NCBI GenBank assembly: GCA_010027825.1
Contig: RGUK01000088.1
Location: 1 to 6,270, forward strand
Direction of reading: 5' to 3'
DNA: 6,270 nucleotides
From: a bacterium
Lineage (GTDB): Bacteria; Dependentiae; Babeliae; Babeliales; RVW-14
A program made the position numbers and the translations under genes. Below the pieces are notes generated by a model that was not told where the DNA came from, made no database searches, and worked only from the letters and a program-made list of their open reading frames with translations. Positions 1 to 6,270 of the stretch are shown here, piece after piece; the stretch's first letter is position 1, and each line of letters begins with the position of its first letter.

Positions 1-132
1 GGCCTGCTTAATGGCATCGCCTTTGTTTTTGGGGCTGCTTGTGCCTATCTTGCCCGTTTTCCGATACGAACCAATCATTTCCCCAATATTCATTGAAATA
101 ACCTTTTGACTTTTACCTCTTTTAAGCGGCAT
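1..132 (-). CDS. Small basic phage protein of the 'MPLK.GKS.KVIS' type (3'-partial)
   Basis: The start is ATG at 132-130 and 44 codons run in frame to the window edge without a stop, so the C-terminus is missing. The visible protein begins MPLKRGKSQKVISMNIGEMI and continues through Y-R-K-T-G-K-I-G-T-S-S-P to end at I-K-Q-A. From memory, this matches a family of very short Lys/Arg-rich proteins next to portal genes in aquatic phages; they start 'MPLKKGxSKKVIS.NI' and usually end soon after a 'KQAVAIA' motif. The cut falls just where that motif would begin. The start is supported by GGAGG seven nt upstream (140-144) and by the 11-nt overlap with the portal stop, which suggests coupled translation. 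The role is unknown. Its basic, probably helical character would fit DNA or RNA contact or a head-assembly accessory, but that is inference. Confidence 0.78.
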   Translation of the reverse strand, partial: MPLKRGKSQKVISMNIGEMIGSYRKTGKIGTSSPKNKGDAIKQA

Positions 133-2449
133 TTTGTGGCCTCCGTTGATTCATAGCCTGTACATTTTGTTGACGACGCGCATTACGATCCATTAAATCC
201 GCTCGCTCGCGTGCAACCTTTGCACGTTCTGCTGCACGATCAATTTGCTGACTAGCCTGATCATCTTGCGCACGAATTTGAAGTTCTTTGTCTTTCAACG
301 CAATCAAAGGATCTGGACCTTGATCCACGCCCATTAATTGATTTTGCAAATCACGTACTTCCTGCATAAATGATGCAACTTTTAACGCTACAAGCGCTTC
401 GTGTTGTAGTTCAGACACCATTTGATCTGGATCACTGCCGTATTGAGCAAAAAGTTCTGCTTCAGCAGTCTCTTCAGCTTTTAATTTCACATGATCCAGA
501 ATGTGTTTTTGCAAAGTCATAGCAGCAATTGGCTGAGCCTGTAACATGGGCGACAAACCCATCATCAAATGCGCTGCAATGTGCGCATCGTGCTGTTGTC
601 CCGCAAAAGCTTTTAATTCCATACCGTCTAACACGTCACCATTTTCTTGCGCAGGGTCCTTGGGCATTTGTGTACGCTGCGGTTTCAAAATACTGTCAAT
701 ATCGCGCACATTCATCGCGGAATATACACGATAATACGCTTCATACAAATTATGCATTTGCGGCGCAGATTGTGCCATCTGTAACTGCATCTGTGCAAGC
801 GTTAAACGCTGCGCTGAAGAAAAAATATTGGGATCAGAGACCGGTTGTACCGCAACAAGGTTGTTAAAATCCGCTTTTTTAATTTTTCTTGACGCTCCCG
901 GCACGTCATAAGGGTACTCATCGGGCATATACATCCCAAAACCCTTGGCCAAAAGCTCAAATTCTTCCTTTAACGCATAATGCAACCGCTTATGGATGGC
1001 TGACATGACCTGCGTGCCCCGTTCGAGCAATGCAAGCGTCGTTCCAACCTGCGCCATTTGATTGCCTTCGCCCACTTGCATGTCTGCAATGCTTGCCAAA
1101 CGTCTTCCGGCGTCCACACAAAAACCAAGCAATGCAAAAAGCGTCTGCGAAGGCTCTTTATAAGGCAAAGGCAACATATTTTGCTGTAATTCAGCCCCGC
1201 CTACGTCAATATCACGCCATTCTCCCGGCTGGATTGGATTGTCTTGGTCCGCGATCCTTGCGCCTTTGGCCTTGAACCCCGCTGGAAGGTTAGAAAGCGT
1301 CCCCGCATCCAATAATTGACGCAACGCAGAGGTCGCTGTCTTGGAAAGTCCACCAATTAAATGCACAAAACCCAAGCCATACGACCCAAGGCCCTCGATT
1401 AAAACGTAATGCACAAAATAATTGCGCCTTTTCTTACGTTCGTCGTCTTCTTCCCAGTTGCGACGCACGCCAATCACACGTTTTGTAGCCTCATCCAACG
1501 TAATAACGTAAGGAAGCTTGATTCCCGTGGGCTCACCCTTGTCATCTTTGTCCTCAAATCCCGGTAAATCATAGTCCACTTGGAATTCAAGCAAAAAAAC
1601 TTCCTCCGGCGCACCGGTTTCCACGACACCCGTCTGTTTATCAACCTGATAACGGATTTGACTTGCATCAGATGGGTACAATTCACCCTCAATCACCACG
1701 TCCAAATACTCACCCGAAACCACCCGCTTGCGATATTCGTTGGAATCCATCGCAATGCGGTGCGTGATCCGTGGGCATTGGCTCATGACGCTTGATCCGT
1801 AGTACGGAATGAACACGTCATCGGCCAAAACAAGCTTGGAAACCATCCGCCCAAGCTGTTCGTCGTAGTAAACCTTCTTAAATACCGACCCGCCGTAGCC
1901 CAAATAAAACATTGCCTGATCAAACTCGGGCGTGTACTCCTTCATTACTGTCGTGATCTGGTAATTCATGAAATCCTGCACGCGTCCAGCCTGCTGGAAC
2001 TTGTCCAAGGTCTCTTTGCCCAGGATCTCCGTGCGCACAGGACCGCCCGCTGGCATCAATTCTTTAGTCGCTTGCGCTTGGAACTGGACCACGGCCTCCA
2101 TCAACAAGGGGTGAGTCGCCGCTGCCGCACCTCGAAAGGGCTTGGTGCGCTCTTGAAAGTTCATGCCTAAAAGCTCAAGGCCCTTGGCATAGGTCTGCTC
2201 CCAATCAGAACGACTCGATTTGTCCGCTTCAAAGAAGGCTGAGAGGTCTATGGCGATCTTGGATAACGTGTCATCGTCCACGACCTCTGCCAGATTGGCG
2301 TAAAAGTCCACCTCGCTGTCTTCATCTTCCCCAATCTCGATCGTCGCCCCACCGTCCGCGTCAAGAATAATCTCAATTTCAGGCATGTCCTCCTGATCAA
2401 TCTCGATCAATGTGGCAGGGGCTTCGTATAGGGCTTTGTCGATGGGCAT
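122..2449 (-). CDS. Phage portal (head-to-tail connector) protein
   Basis: 775 residues. Portal proteins form the dodecameric ring at one capsid vertex through which DNA is packaged by terminase and later ejected, and to which the neck and tail attach. The sequence matches from memory the large portal type of aquatic phages (SU10-like relatives). Diagnostic stretches are GLELLGMNFQERTKPF with AAAATHPLLMEA (residues 90-119), GYGGSVFKKVYYDEQLGRMV (184-203), KLPYVITLDEATKRVIGVRR (311-330), FVHLIGGLSKTATSALRQLLDAGTLSNLPAGFKAKGARI (361-399), LPYKEPSQTL (428-437) and VGTTLALLERGTQVMSAIHKRLHYALKEEF (468-497). The C-terminal part (about 597-640) has PKDPAQENGDVLDG and AFAGQQHDAHI, followed by an Ala/Gln/Arg-rich, probably coiled-coil tail (685-765). 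The first 62 residues are unusually acidic. The start is ATG at 2449 with AAGG seven nt upstream, 9 nt after the previous stop. The length is full for the family and there is no frameshift. Confidence 0.95.
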   Translation of the reverse strand: MPIDKALYEAPATLIEIDQEDMPEIEIILDADGGATIEIGEDEDSEVDFYANLAEVVDDDTLSKIAIDLSAFFEADKSSRSDWEQTYAKGLELLGMNFQERTKPFRGAAAATHPLLMEAVVQFQAQATKELMPAGGPVRTEILGKETLDKFQQAGRVQDFMNYQITTVMKEYTPEFDQAMFYLGYGGSVFKKVYYDEQLGRMVSKLVLADDVFIPYYGSSVMSQCPRITHRIAMDSNEYRKRVVSGEYLDVVIEGELYPSDASQIRYQVDKQTGVVETGAPEEVFLLEFQVDYDLPGFEDKDDKGEPTGIKLPYVITLDEATKRVIGVRRNWEEDDERKKRRNYFVHYVLIEGLGSYGLGFVHLIGGLSKTATSALRQLLDAGTLSNLPAGFKAKGARIADQDNPIQPGEWRDIDVGGAELQQNMLPLPYKEPSQTLFALLGFCVDAGRRLASIADMQVGEGNQMAQVGTTLALLERGTQVMSAIHKRLHYALKEEFELLAKGFGMYMPDEYPYDVPGASRKIKKADFNNLVAVQPVSDPNIFSSAQRLTLAQMQLQMAQSAPQMHNLYEAYYRVYSAMNVRDIDSILKPQRTQMPKDPAQENGDVLDGMELKAFAGQQHDAHIAAHLMMGLSPMLQAQPIAAMTLQKHILDHVKLKAEETAEAELFAQYGSDPDQMVSELQHEALVALKVASFMQEVRDLQNQLMGVDQGPDPLIALKDKELQIRAQDDQASQQIDRAAERAKVARERADLMDRNARRQQNVQAMNQRRPQNAA
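140..144 (-). promoter_or_regulatory. Ribosome binding site GGAGG for the small basic protein
   Basis: The minus strand reads GGAGG, then a 7-nt spacer, then ATG at 132. It lies inside the last codons of the portal gene. It is the best Shine-Dalgarno match I noticed in the window, and it decides the start of this short ORF, which overlaps the portal stop. Confidence 0.75.
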
Positions 2450-2456
2450 GTTCAGG

Positions 2457-2460
2457 CCTT
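2457..2460 (-). promoter_or_regulatory. Weak ribosome binding site for the portal gene, overlapping the upstream stop
   Basis: The minus strand reads TAAGG, a 7-nt gap (CCTGAAC), then ATG at 2449. The two A bases of this AAGG are the last two bases of the TAA stop of the polyvalent gene (2461-2459). A ribosome terminating there sits on the portal initiation region, so portal translation is probably coupled to that of the upstream gene. Confidence 0.55.
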
Positions 2461-5400
2461 AGGGATAATCAATGAAACGATTTGTTTCAAGGGCATCTTT
2501 ATATTGAATAAGCAAAGGAGTTAAAAAGTTGTTAGATTCTTGGATACTTTTTGGTTTAACAATTTTAACCAAAAAATCATAAACTTCTTTTTCATAATTT
2601 ACTGGAGCCGTGTTCCCGGTTTTTGCCCCATTGCCTTTAATCTGAGTAATAACTGGATAAGGGTTATCAAGAGTACCTTTATCAATTACTTGAATTGTTG
2701 TCACCGGTCGATTACGGGTATTACGTAAGCTGTAGACTTTATGTGTCCCTTCTTGAAAACCTTTAGTGTAACTTGGGCCATATCCGGCACCTCCTAAAGA
2801 GTACCCGCCCACTGAGTGCCCTACATATGCGCCTTCCGGTATAGTTGAATCTAATTCTTCAAGACGTTTCCATGCAAATCCGGGATGAGGATCGTTTTCA
2901 TTAAATTTAAGCAAAGGCTCGCTTACGCCTTTAGAAAAAACATTATCTGGAGCTTTGCCTGACTCTACAAGAGCTTTCAAACGTTTTCCCTTAAACTGGC
3001 GATTAAGTTTTTCTTCATTAAACTTTGCGGCTTTTACCACAGCTTCTTCAAACTGAATACCTTCGATTTCTTTTTTGTTTAATGTAGCAAGATATGAAGC
3101 AATATTTTCGGGATCTAATATTTCTTTTAAAGGTCCCTCCGTGGACACATCATACAAAAGTTCGTTTTTGTCTAAAGCACGTATAATATTTTCAGGAACG
3201 TCTTTTAACGCTGTTGAATCTCCAGATAATTTAGCTTTAATAAAGTCATCCATGCGAGGTATATATCCGGTGTAGTATGGCTGACCTGTGTCTCGGGCCG
3301 TGGTAAGGATTAGTGGTTCTTTTAAATTTACAAGACGTGGGTCTAAACCTTCCGCTTCAAACGCTTGTTGCATTTGTTCTTTGACCTTTTCAACTTCTGC
3401 TATATACGCATCATCATCAATCTGAAACCTTCGCTGTATAAGTTCTGGTTTCATGCGCATGGGATTAACATTTACCATTTTGTCATACTCTGAAGTTACG
3501 TCTATAACGGCCTGAGGATCTTTTGGATAAAAAATAGGCCGACCAAACGCATCTAAAACAGGTTCTCCTGTTTCTTTTGTAACCTTAGATTTTCCTTCCC
3601 GCGCCGCCCGAATAGCATATTGCCTCAGCCCCTGTTTGTCATGAAGTGCAAGGTTGCTAATACGTTCTTCTTTAATAGCTTTAAATATAGGATCTTTTTC
3701 AGTGCCAAGTTGTGTTGTTATGTAACGGCGAGCTTTAGTGTCAAAAAAGTTTCTAATCGCCTCAACTTTATCCAAATTATCCAGAGAGTCAACGCTTTCA
3801 AAAGCAGCAGTATCTGCATCTAGTAGATATCTGTCTAATGATGATCCAACAGATCTATCTCCTTGAAGTTTAACCCCAGAAAACACCGTCCCCTTACCAT
3901 ATGGGCGAACGGCTCCTGCCTGACTGCCTAGGGTATTGGGCTGGGATATGCGAGCCAGTTGAGCGGCTGCGGTATCGCCAAGCTCTTCAAAACCACGTTT
4001 TGCAGAGGCAACAGTGGCTCCGGGTTGTTGAACGGCGGCTTTGGCTGATTGACCCATGCGCACCACAGGGGCCGTGGGCAAGTATGCACCGGTCAATCCC
4101 TGCATTAATCGATAGGCCTCGCTTGGATTGGTGGGTTCCGCAGGCGTTGCGCTTACCGCGCCACGAACGATGTCGCTAGCAATTCGCATTGCAGGCCGAT
4201 CAATCAAAGAAAGCTGTGCCGCGCTTCCCGGTTTGGATGCATCAATCTGACGTTGTTCAACCTCACGTTGAAGTCTTGCTACGCCCTCTGGCACCCTCCC
4301 TTTAATAAAACCCGTGGACCGTGGTCCTTGGGCCTTGAGTCGATTGAGCATGCGCTGCGATTCACTGCGGATCTCTTCGCGCTCGTCAATGACGCTTGGA
4401 ATTTCGTCAGGGTTGGGGGAGCCGTCGGCAAACTTGGCAATGAAGTCTTTTGTTGAAACATCACCGCCCCTAGCTTTGTTAATGTTAGGATCAGTAATAT
4501 CGTAGGTGCCTTCGTTACCTAAGTCTGATTTAATACGACGAGGATCGTATACGCCCAGGTTTTTAACGCCGCCTTCTTTAACAAAGAATCCGTCATGGCC
4601 AAGGTCTCTGATGATTTCCTGTACATCTGCTTTTTCAATACCGCTCCAATTGGCTTTTTCGCGCAACGGCAGCTCACGCATTGCCGTTTCAAACCGGTGA
4701 TGTCTCATTGACTCTTCTGATGGCACTCCGTCCTTTGTTTTTTTAAGCGGATATTTTTTTTTATACGCGTTTATTACGCTTTCAATGTGCTCTGGGTTGT
4801 CATAGTCCCATGGGTTTTTTACCTGTACTCGCACTGGATATGTTGCTGGCGTGTATCCCATGCCGATGTGAAAATCACCCCCTGCAAAGCTGTCTGCAAG
4901 CTTTGGGTCCGGTGTCAAAAATACCGCATCACGATTATCCACGGCCCATGGTTCAATTGTATTTCCAGGATACTGCTTTTCTTTGAGCACTCTCCCGGTT
5001 TGAAATTCCACTATCGCTGGCTTATGGGAGCCATGATATAAGCGCTCTTTAACCTTACTTGGTTCAAGAAATCTCGCAAGGTTTGCTTCCTGCTCCGCAC
5101 GACTTAGGCCTTTCCCAACCCCTTTGATACCTTTGATACCGCCACCAATCATGGTCAACGGTGTAGCCGTAGAAGCAATCCGATAGGCCTCCGTTGGATT
5201 GTTTTTGTCATAAGGATCCATACCCACTAAAGCACGAAAAATTTCTCTTGCACTTTTTCTTGCGTCCTCTGCTTCTTCGCCTTCACCGTAACCTTTCAAC
5301 GTCGATGCTCGTTTTGGCGGCAATGTTTCACGTGAAACATCACCGCCGTTGGCTTTTTTTGTGACAGGCCCACCCTTGGCAAAAAAGGACGTTCCAGTTG

Positions 5401-6270
5401 TGGGTATGCTTCCTCCACTAATCCCTAACCCCGGCCCCTGCCCACCTCCAAAACCCACGGACGGTGGATTACGGCCCTCGGCCCTGCCGTAGGTATCGTA
5501 GTGATACTGGGCATAGGACTCGGGGGTGGGGAACTTAGCCCTTTCAGCAGGGGTTAACTTGGCATAAGCCGCTGCCACATCGGGGTACTGCTCCATGTAG
5601 CTCTTTTGCGTTTCCGTCGAAACTTTAAGCTGCGGTCGGATACTTGCAAGATACGGATCAAACGCCGCTTGCAATGCAGAAAGATACTGCTGCTTACCGT
5701 ACTGGCCTGCAAGTGCTGCATCAACTTTTTCTGGATTAACTTTTGCTTCACCGATGTCTCTGTAACGCAATTGCGCAGATAGTGTCGGGTCGCTCATCAC
5801 CAAATTTCTAAAAGCCCCGGCTGCGCCCGATGGCAAGGCAGAGGGTACATCCGTCTGTCCTGCGGTGGACTTCGTATAAAGATTAGCAATGTCCTGGCTT
5901 AATCGCGCACGGTCTTGAGCATATTTTTGACTTGCACTTAGGGGTAAACGCAATTGCCCCGTCACGGGATCAATAGTTACCCTCGGAACATCTCCTATAT
6001 TCAATAAAGATCGGGACCTGCTCGTCACTCCGGGAGGTGTCCAGTTAAAGACCGTCGTTCCCGTGGCAGGAGTCAACTTTGCAGCAGGCGTATAGTTGTA
6101 TCCCGTTACACGGCCAAAGCGATCATAGATCGGGGTGCGTGGTTCAGAGGCCCTGAACTCCGTATCAAGCTGCGGGAGCTTGACTTGCTCATCCACGGGG
6201 ATCTTGCCAACGACGGCGGTCCCCGGATTAAGGCCTTCTTGGCCAGCTGTTAATGCTGGTGGGGGTGCTT
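2459..6270 (-). CDS. Large phage polyvalent-type protein with ART-PolyVal and PcfJ-like domains (5'-partial)
   Basis: The frame is open from the window edge to TAA at 2461-2459, giving at least 1269 residues. A GTG at 6196 gives a 1245-residue version, but it has no Shine-Dalgarno, and 24 further sense codons precede it, so the real start is probably outside. Residues below are numbered from that GTG. Order: 'YPDVAAAYA...YAQYHYDTYGRAEGR' (204-242); Gly-rich linker with FAKGG and NGGDVS (247-288); ADP-ribosyltransferase-like domain (384-570); second ARGGDVS/FADGS linker (575-593); helical, Gln/Arg-rich region (600-680); second NPSEAYR motif (690-696); region with FFDTKARRYITTQLGTEKDP (817-836), often seen in such proteins; PcfJ-like domain (about 1085-1212). 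No signal peptide or clear membrane segment. Polyvalent proteins are proposed to be injected with phage DNA and modify host targets early. Its place just upstream of the portal gene fits a virion-borne protein. Function as a whole is unproven. Confidence 0.85.
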   Translation of the reverse strand, partial: APPPALTAGQEGLNPGTAVVGKIPVDEQVKLPQLDTEFRASEPRTPIYDRFGRVTGYNYTPAAKLTPATGTTVFNWTPPGVTSRSRSLLNIGDVPRVTIDPVTGQLRLPLSASQKYAQDRARLSQDIANLYTKSTAGQTDVPSALPSGAAGAFRNLVMSDPTLSAQLRYRDIGEAKVNPEKVDAALAGQYGKQQYLSALQAAFDPYLASIRPQLKVSTETQKSYMEQYPDVAAAYAKLTPAERAKFPTPESYAQYHYDTYGRAEGRNPPSVGFGGGQGPGLGISGGSIPTTGTSFFAKGGPVTKKANGGDVSRETLPPKRASTLKGYGEGEEAEDARKSAREIFRALVGMDPYDKNNPTEAYRIASTATPLTMIGGGIKGIKGVGKGLSRAEQEANLARFLEPSKVKERLYHGSHKPAIVEFQTGRVLKEKQYPGNTIEPWAVDNRDAVFLTPDPKLADSFAGGDFHIGMGYTPATYPVRVQVKNPWDYDNPEHIESVINAYKKKYPLKKTKDGVPSEESMRHHRFETAMRELPLREKANWSGIEKADVQEIIRDLGHDGFFVKEGGVKNLGVYDPRRIKSDLGNEGTYDITDPNINKARGGDVSTKDFIAKFADGSPNPDEIPSVIDEREEIRSESQRMLNRLKAQGPRSTGFIKGRVPEGVARLQREVEQRQIDASKPGSAAQLSLIDRPAMRIASDIVRGAVSATPAEPTNPSEAYRLMQGLTGAYLPTAPVVRMGQSAKAAVQQPGATVASAKRGFEELGDTAAAQLARISQPNTLGSQAGAVRPYGKGTVFSGVKLQGDRSVGSSLDRYLLDADTAAFESVDSLDNLDKVEAIRNFFDTKARRYITTQLGTEKDPIFKAIKEERISNLALHDKQGLRQYAIRAAREGKSKVTKETGEPVLDAFGRPIFYPKDPQAVIDVTSEYDKMVNVNPMRMKPELIQRRFQIDDDAYIAEVEKVKEQMQQAFEAEGLDPRLVNLKEPLILTTARDTGQPYYTGYIPRMDDFIKAKLSGDSTALKDVPENIIRALDKNELLYDVSTEGPLKEILDPENIASYLATLNKKEIEGIQFEEAVVKAAKFNEEKLNRQFKGKRLKALVESGKAPDNVFSKGVSEPLLKFNENDPHPGFAWKRLEELDSTIPEGAYVGHSVGGYSLGGAGYGPSYTKGFQEGTHKVYSLRNTRNRPVTTIQVIDKGTLDNPYPVITQIKGNGAKTGNTAPVNYEKEVYDFLVKIVKPKSIQESNNFLTPLLIQYKDALETNRFIDYP
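2561..2944 (-). other. PcfJ-like domain at the C-terminus of the polyvalent protein
   Basis: Residues about 1085-1212 hold the ordered motifs I associate with PcfJ-like domains of conjugative plasmids and of large aquatic-phage proteins: G-H-S-V-G-G-Y (1126-1132, usually H-C-V-G-G-Y or H-C-V-G-x-Y), HKVYSLRN (1152-1159, usually IYSLRD or IFSLR), RPVTTIQV (1163-1170, usually PHVTIEV), ITQIKGNGAKTG (1183-1194) and a final YEKEVYDFLV helix (1201-1210). The usual Cys is Ser (S1128). A Gly-rich insert of about 18 residues separates the first two motifs. The molecular function of PcfJ domains is not established. Confidence 0.62.
4110..4130. repeat. 21-bp direct repeat, copy 2 (N-P-S-E-A-Y-R)
   Basis: Plus-strand cgataggcctcgcttggatt plus one g; the two mismatches with 5181-5201 are adjacent. 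It encodes N690-P-S-E-A-Y-R696 after the second GGDVS linker. With the 15-bp repeats it defines a duplicated GGDVS...NPxEAYR module. Confidence 0.75.
4454..4468. repeat. 15-bp direct repeat, copy 2 (GGDVS linker, half parS)
   Basis: Identical to 5333-5347. Here the coding strand continues GAT-GTT-TCA-ACA-AAA (D-V-S-T-K), so only the left half-site ATGTTTCA remains and the palindrome is absent. It follows the end of the ART domain. Confidence 0.8.
4487..5047 (-). other. ADP-ribosyltransferase-like (ART-PolyVal) domain within the polyvalent protein
   Basis: ART enzymes transfer ADP-ribose from NAD+ to a target. Seen here: RLYHGSHKPAIVEF (residues 385-398) as the first strand with the usual NAD-contacting His (H388); DAVFLTPDPKLADSFAGG (423-440) in place of the common G-I-Y-F-T...A..Y/F-A motif, so the aromatic position is F426; PVRVQVKNPWDYDNPEH (454-470); W517..IE...VQEIIRDLGHDGFFVKEGG (to 543); and KNLGVYDPRRIKS (545-557). 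The closing GNEGTYD..DPNI (560-572) is also typical of this family. E541 is the most likely acidic residue of the active site. The fold assignment is firm from the motif order. Catalytic activity is inference, because Phe replaces the usual Tyr. Confidence 0.82.
5181..5201. repeat. 21-bp direct repeat, copy 1 (N-P-T-E-A-Y-R)
   Basis: Plus-strand cgataggcctccgttggatt plus one g; it matches 4110-4130 at 19 of 21 positions. It encodes N333-P-T-E-A-Y-R339 between the first GGDVS linker and the ART domain. Confidence 0.75.
5323..5340. promoter_or_regulatory. parS: Perfect parS-like palindrome (ParB/Spo0J binding site)
   Basis: ATGTTTCACGTGAAACAT is a perfect 18-bp inverted repeat. Its central 16 bases (5324-5339, TGTTTCACGTGAAACA) are identical to the canonical chromosomal parS sequence bound by ParB/Spo0J across most bacterial phyla. 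It lies inside the polyvalent gene and is read as GAT-GTT-TCA-CGT-GAA-ACA, D286-V-S-R-E-T291, in a flexible Gly-rich linker where codon choice should be little constrained. There are 2304 synonymous ways to encode D-V-S-R-E-T and only one contains the 16-mer. Identity to the motif is certain; ParB binding in vivo is inference. No parA or parB gene is in the window. Confidence 0.72.
5333..5347. repeat. 15-bp direct repeat, copy 1 (GGDVS linker, overlaps parS)
   Basis: The plus strand reads TGAAACATCACCGCC, identical to 4454-4468. On the coding strand it gives GGC-GGT-GAT-GTT-TCA, so both copies use the same codons for G-G-D-V-S. The surrounding peptides are K-A-N-G-G-D-V-S here and K-A-R-G-G-D-V-S in the second copy. 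This copy continues into the full parS palindrome. Confidence 0.8.
5471..5599 (-). other. NPDV/HY.G.aEGR-type segment in the polyvalent protein
   Basis: Residues 200-242 read YMEQYPDVAAAYAKLTPAER and then SYAQYHYDTYGRAEGRNPP. This is one copy of a short segment ('YL..NPDVa.a....A..HY..fG..EGR.P') known from secreted RTX-type proteins and from phage tail or other virion proteins. In a protein that otherwise looks like an early effector, it suggests the N-terminal part anchors the molecule in the virion; that role is inference. Confidence 0.6.

Noticed and set aside
529..867. 112-codon plus-strand ORF
   Set aside because: Entirely antisense to the C-terminal half of the well-recognised portal gene, with no recognisable domain. 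It is a shadow frame.
2450..2458. Possible promoter or terminator between the polyvalent and portal genes
   Set aside because: Only 9 nt separate the genes. There is no hairpin with a T-run and no room for a promoter.
3901..4179. 92-codon plus-strand ORF
   Set aside because: Antisense to the polyvalent gene in its GC-rich part, where long shadow frames are expected. The product (rich in Trp, Arg, Leu) shows no domain.
4279..4464. 61-codon minus-strand ORF in another frame
   Set aside because: Lies wholly inside the polyvalent gene in an alternate frame, with no recognisable motif.
4754..4762. A9 run on the coding strand (Y-K-K-K-Y), a possible slippage site
   Set aside because: The zero frame continues unbroken through a well-conserved ART domain, and no alternative product in another frame makes sense. 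It is worth remembering only as a sequencing-error hotspot.
4935..4943. TTATCCACG, one mismatch from a DnaA box
   Set aside because: Single copy inside coding sequence, no cluster or AT-rich unwinding region. Expected by chance at this length.

Overview
The window is a fully coding stretch of a tailed-phage (Caudoviricetes) or prophage structural region. Everything real is on the minus strand, so transcription runs from high to low coordinates. The portal protein and the small basic protein after it resemble types common in uncultured freshwater and marine podovirus/myovirus-like phages. A host among aquatic Proteobacteria is plausible but cannot be fixed from this window. I saw no tRNA, integrase, IS element, CRISPR array, promoter or terminator.

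Layout in transcription order: (1) 6270 to 2459, a very large multidomain protein of at least 1269 residues whose reading frame is still open at the window edge, so its true start lies outside. It carries an N-terminal 'NPDV...HY...G.aEGR' segment, a Gly-rich linker, an ADP-ribosyltransferase fold of the ART-PolyVal type, a duplicated linker module and a C-terminal PcfJ-like domain. This is the architecture of a phage 'polyvalent' protein, a class proposed to enter the host with the phage DNA. (2) 2449 to 122, the portal protein, starting 9 nt after the previous stop. (3) 132 to before position 1, a small basic 'MPLK.GKS.KVIS'-type protein that overlaps the portal stop by 11 nt and is cut by the window edge. 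The tight spacing implies one co-transcribed, translationally coupled head-gene operon.

The most striking signal is inside the polyvalent gene. At 5323-5340 there is a perfect 18-bp palindrome whose central 16 bases, TGTTTCACGTGAAACA, are identical to the canonical bacterial chromosomal parS site, the ParB/Spo0J binding site. It is read in frame as D-V-S-R-E-T within a 'GGDVS' linker. A second copy of that linker about 880 bp downstream in the gene keeps only half of the site. A phage structural-region gene carrying a perfect host-type parS suggests, as inference, that phage DNA could recruit the host ParB/SMC segregation machinery. The last 1.4 kb of the same gene is clearly more AT-rich than the rest, which points to mosaic assembly.
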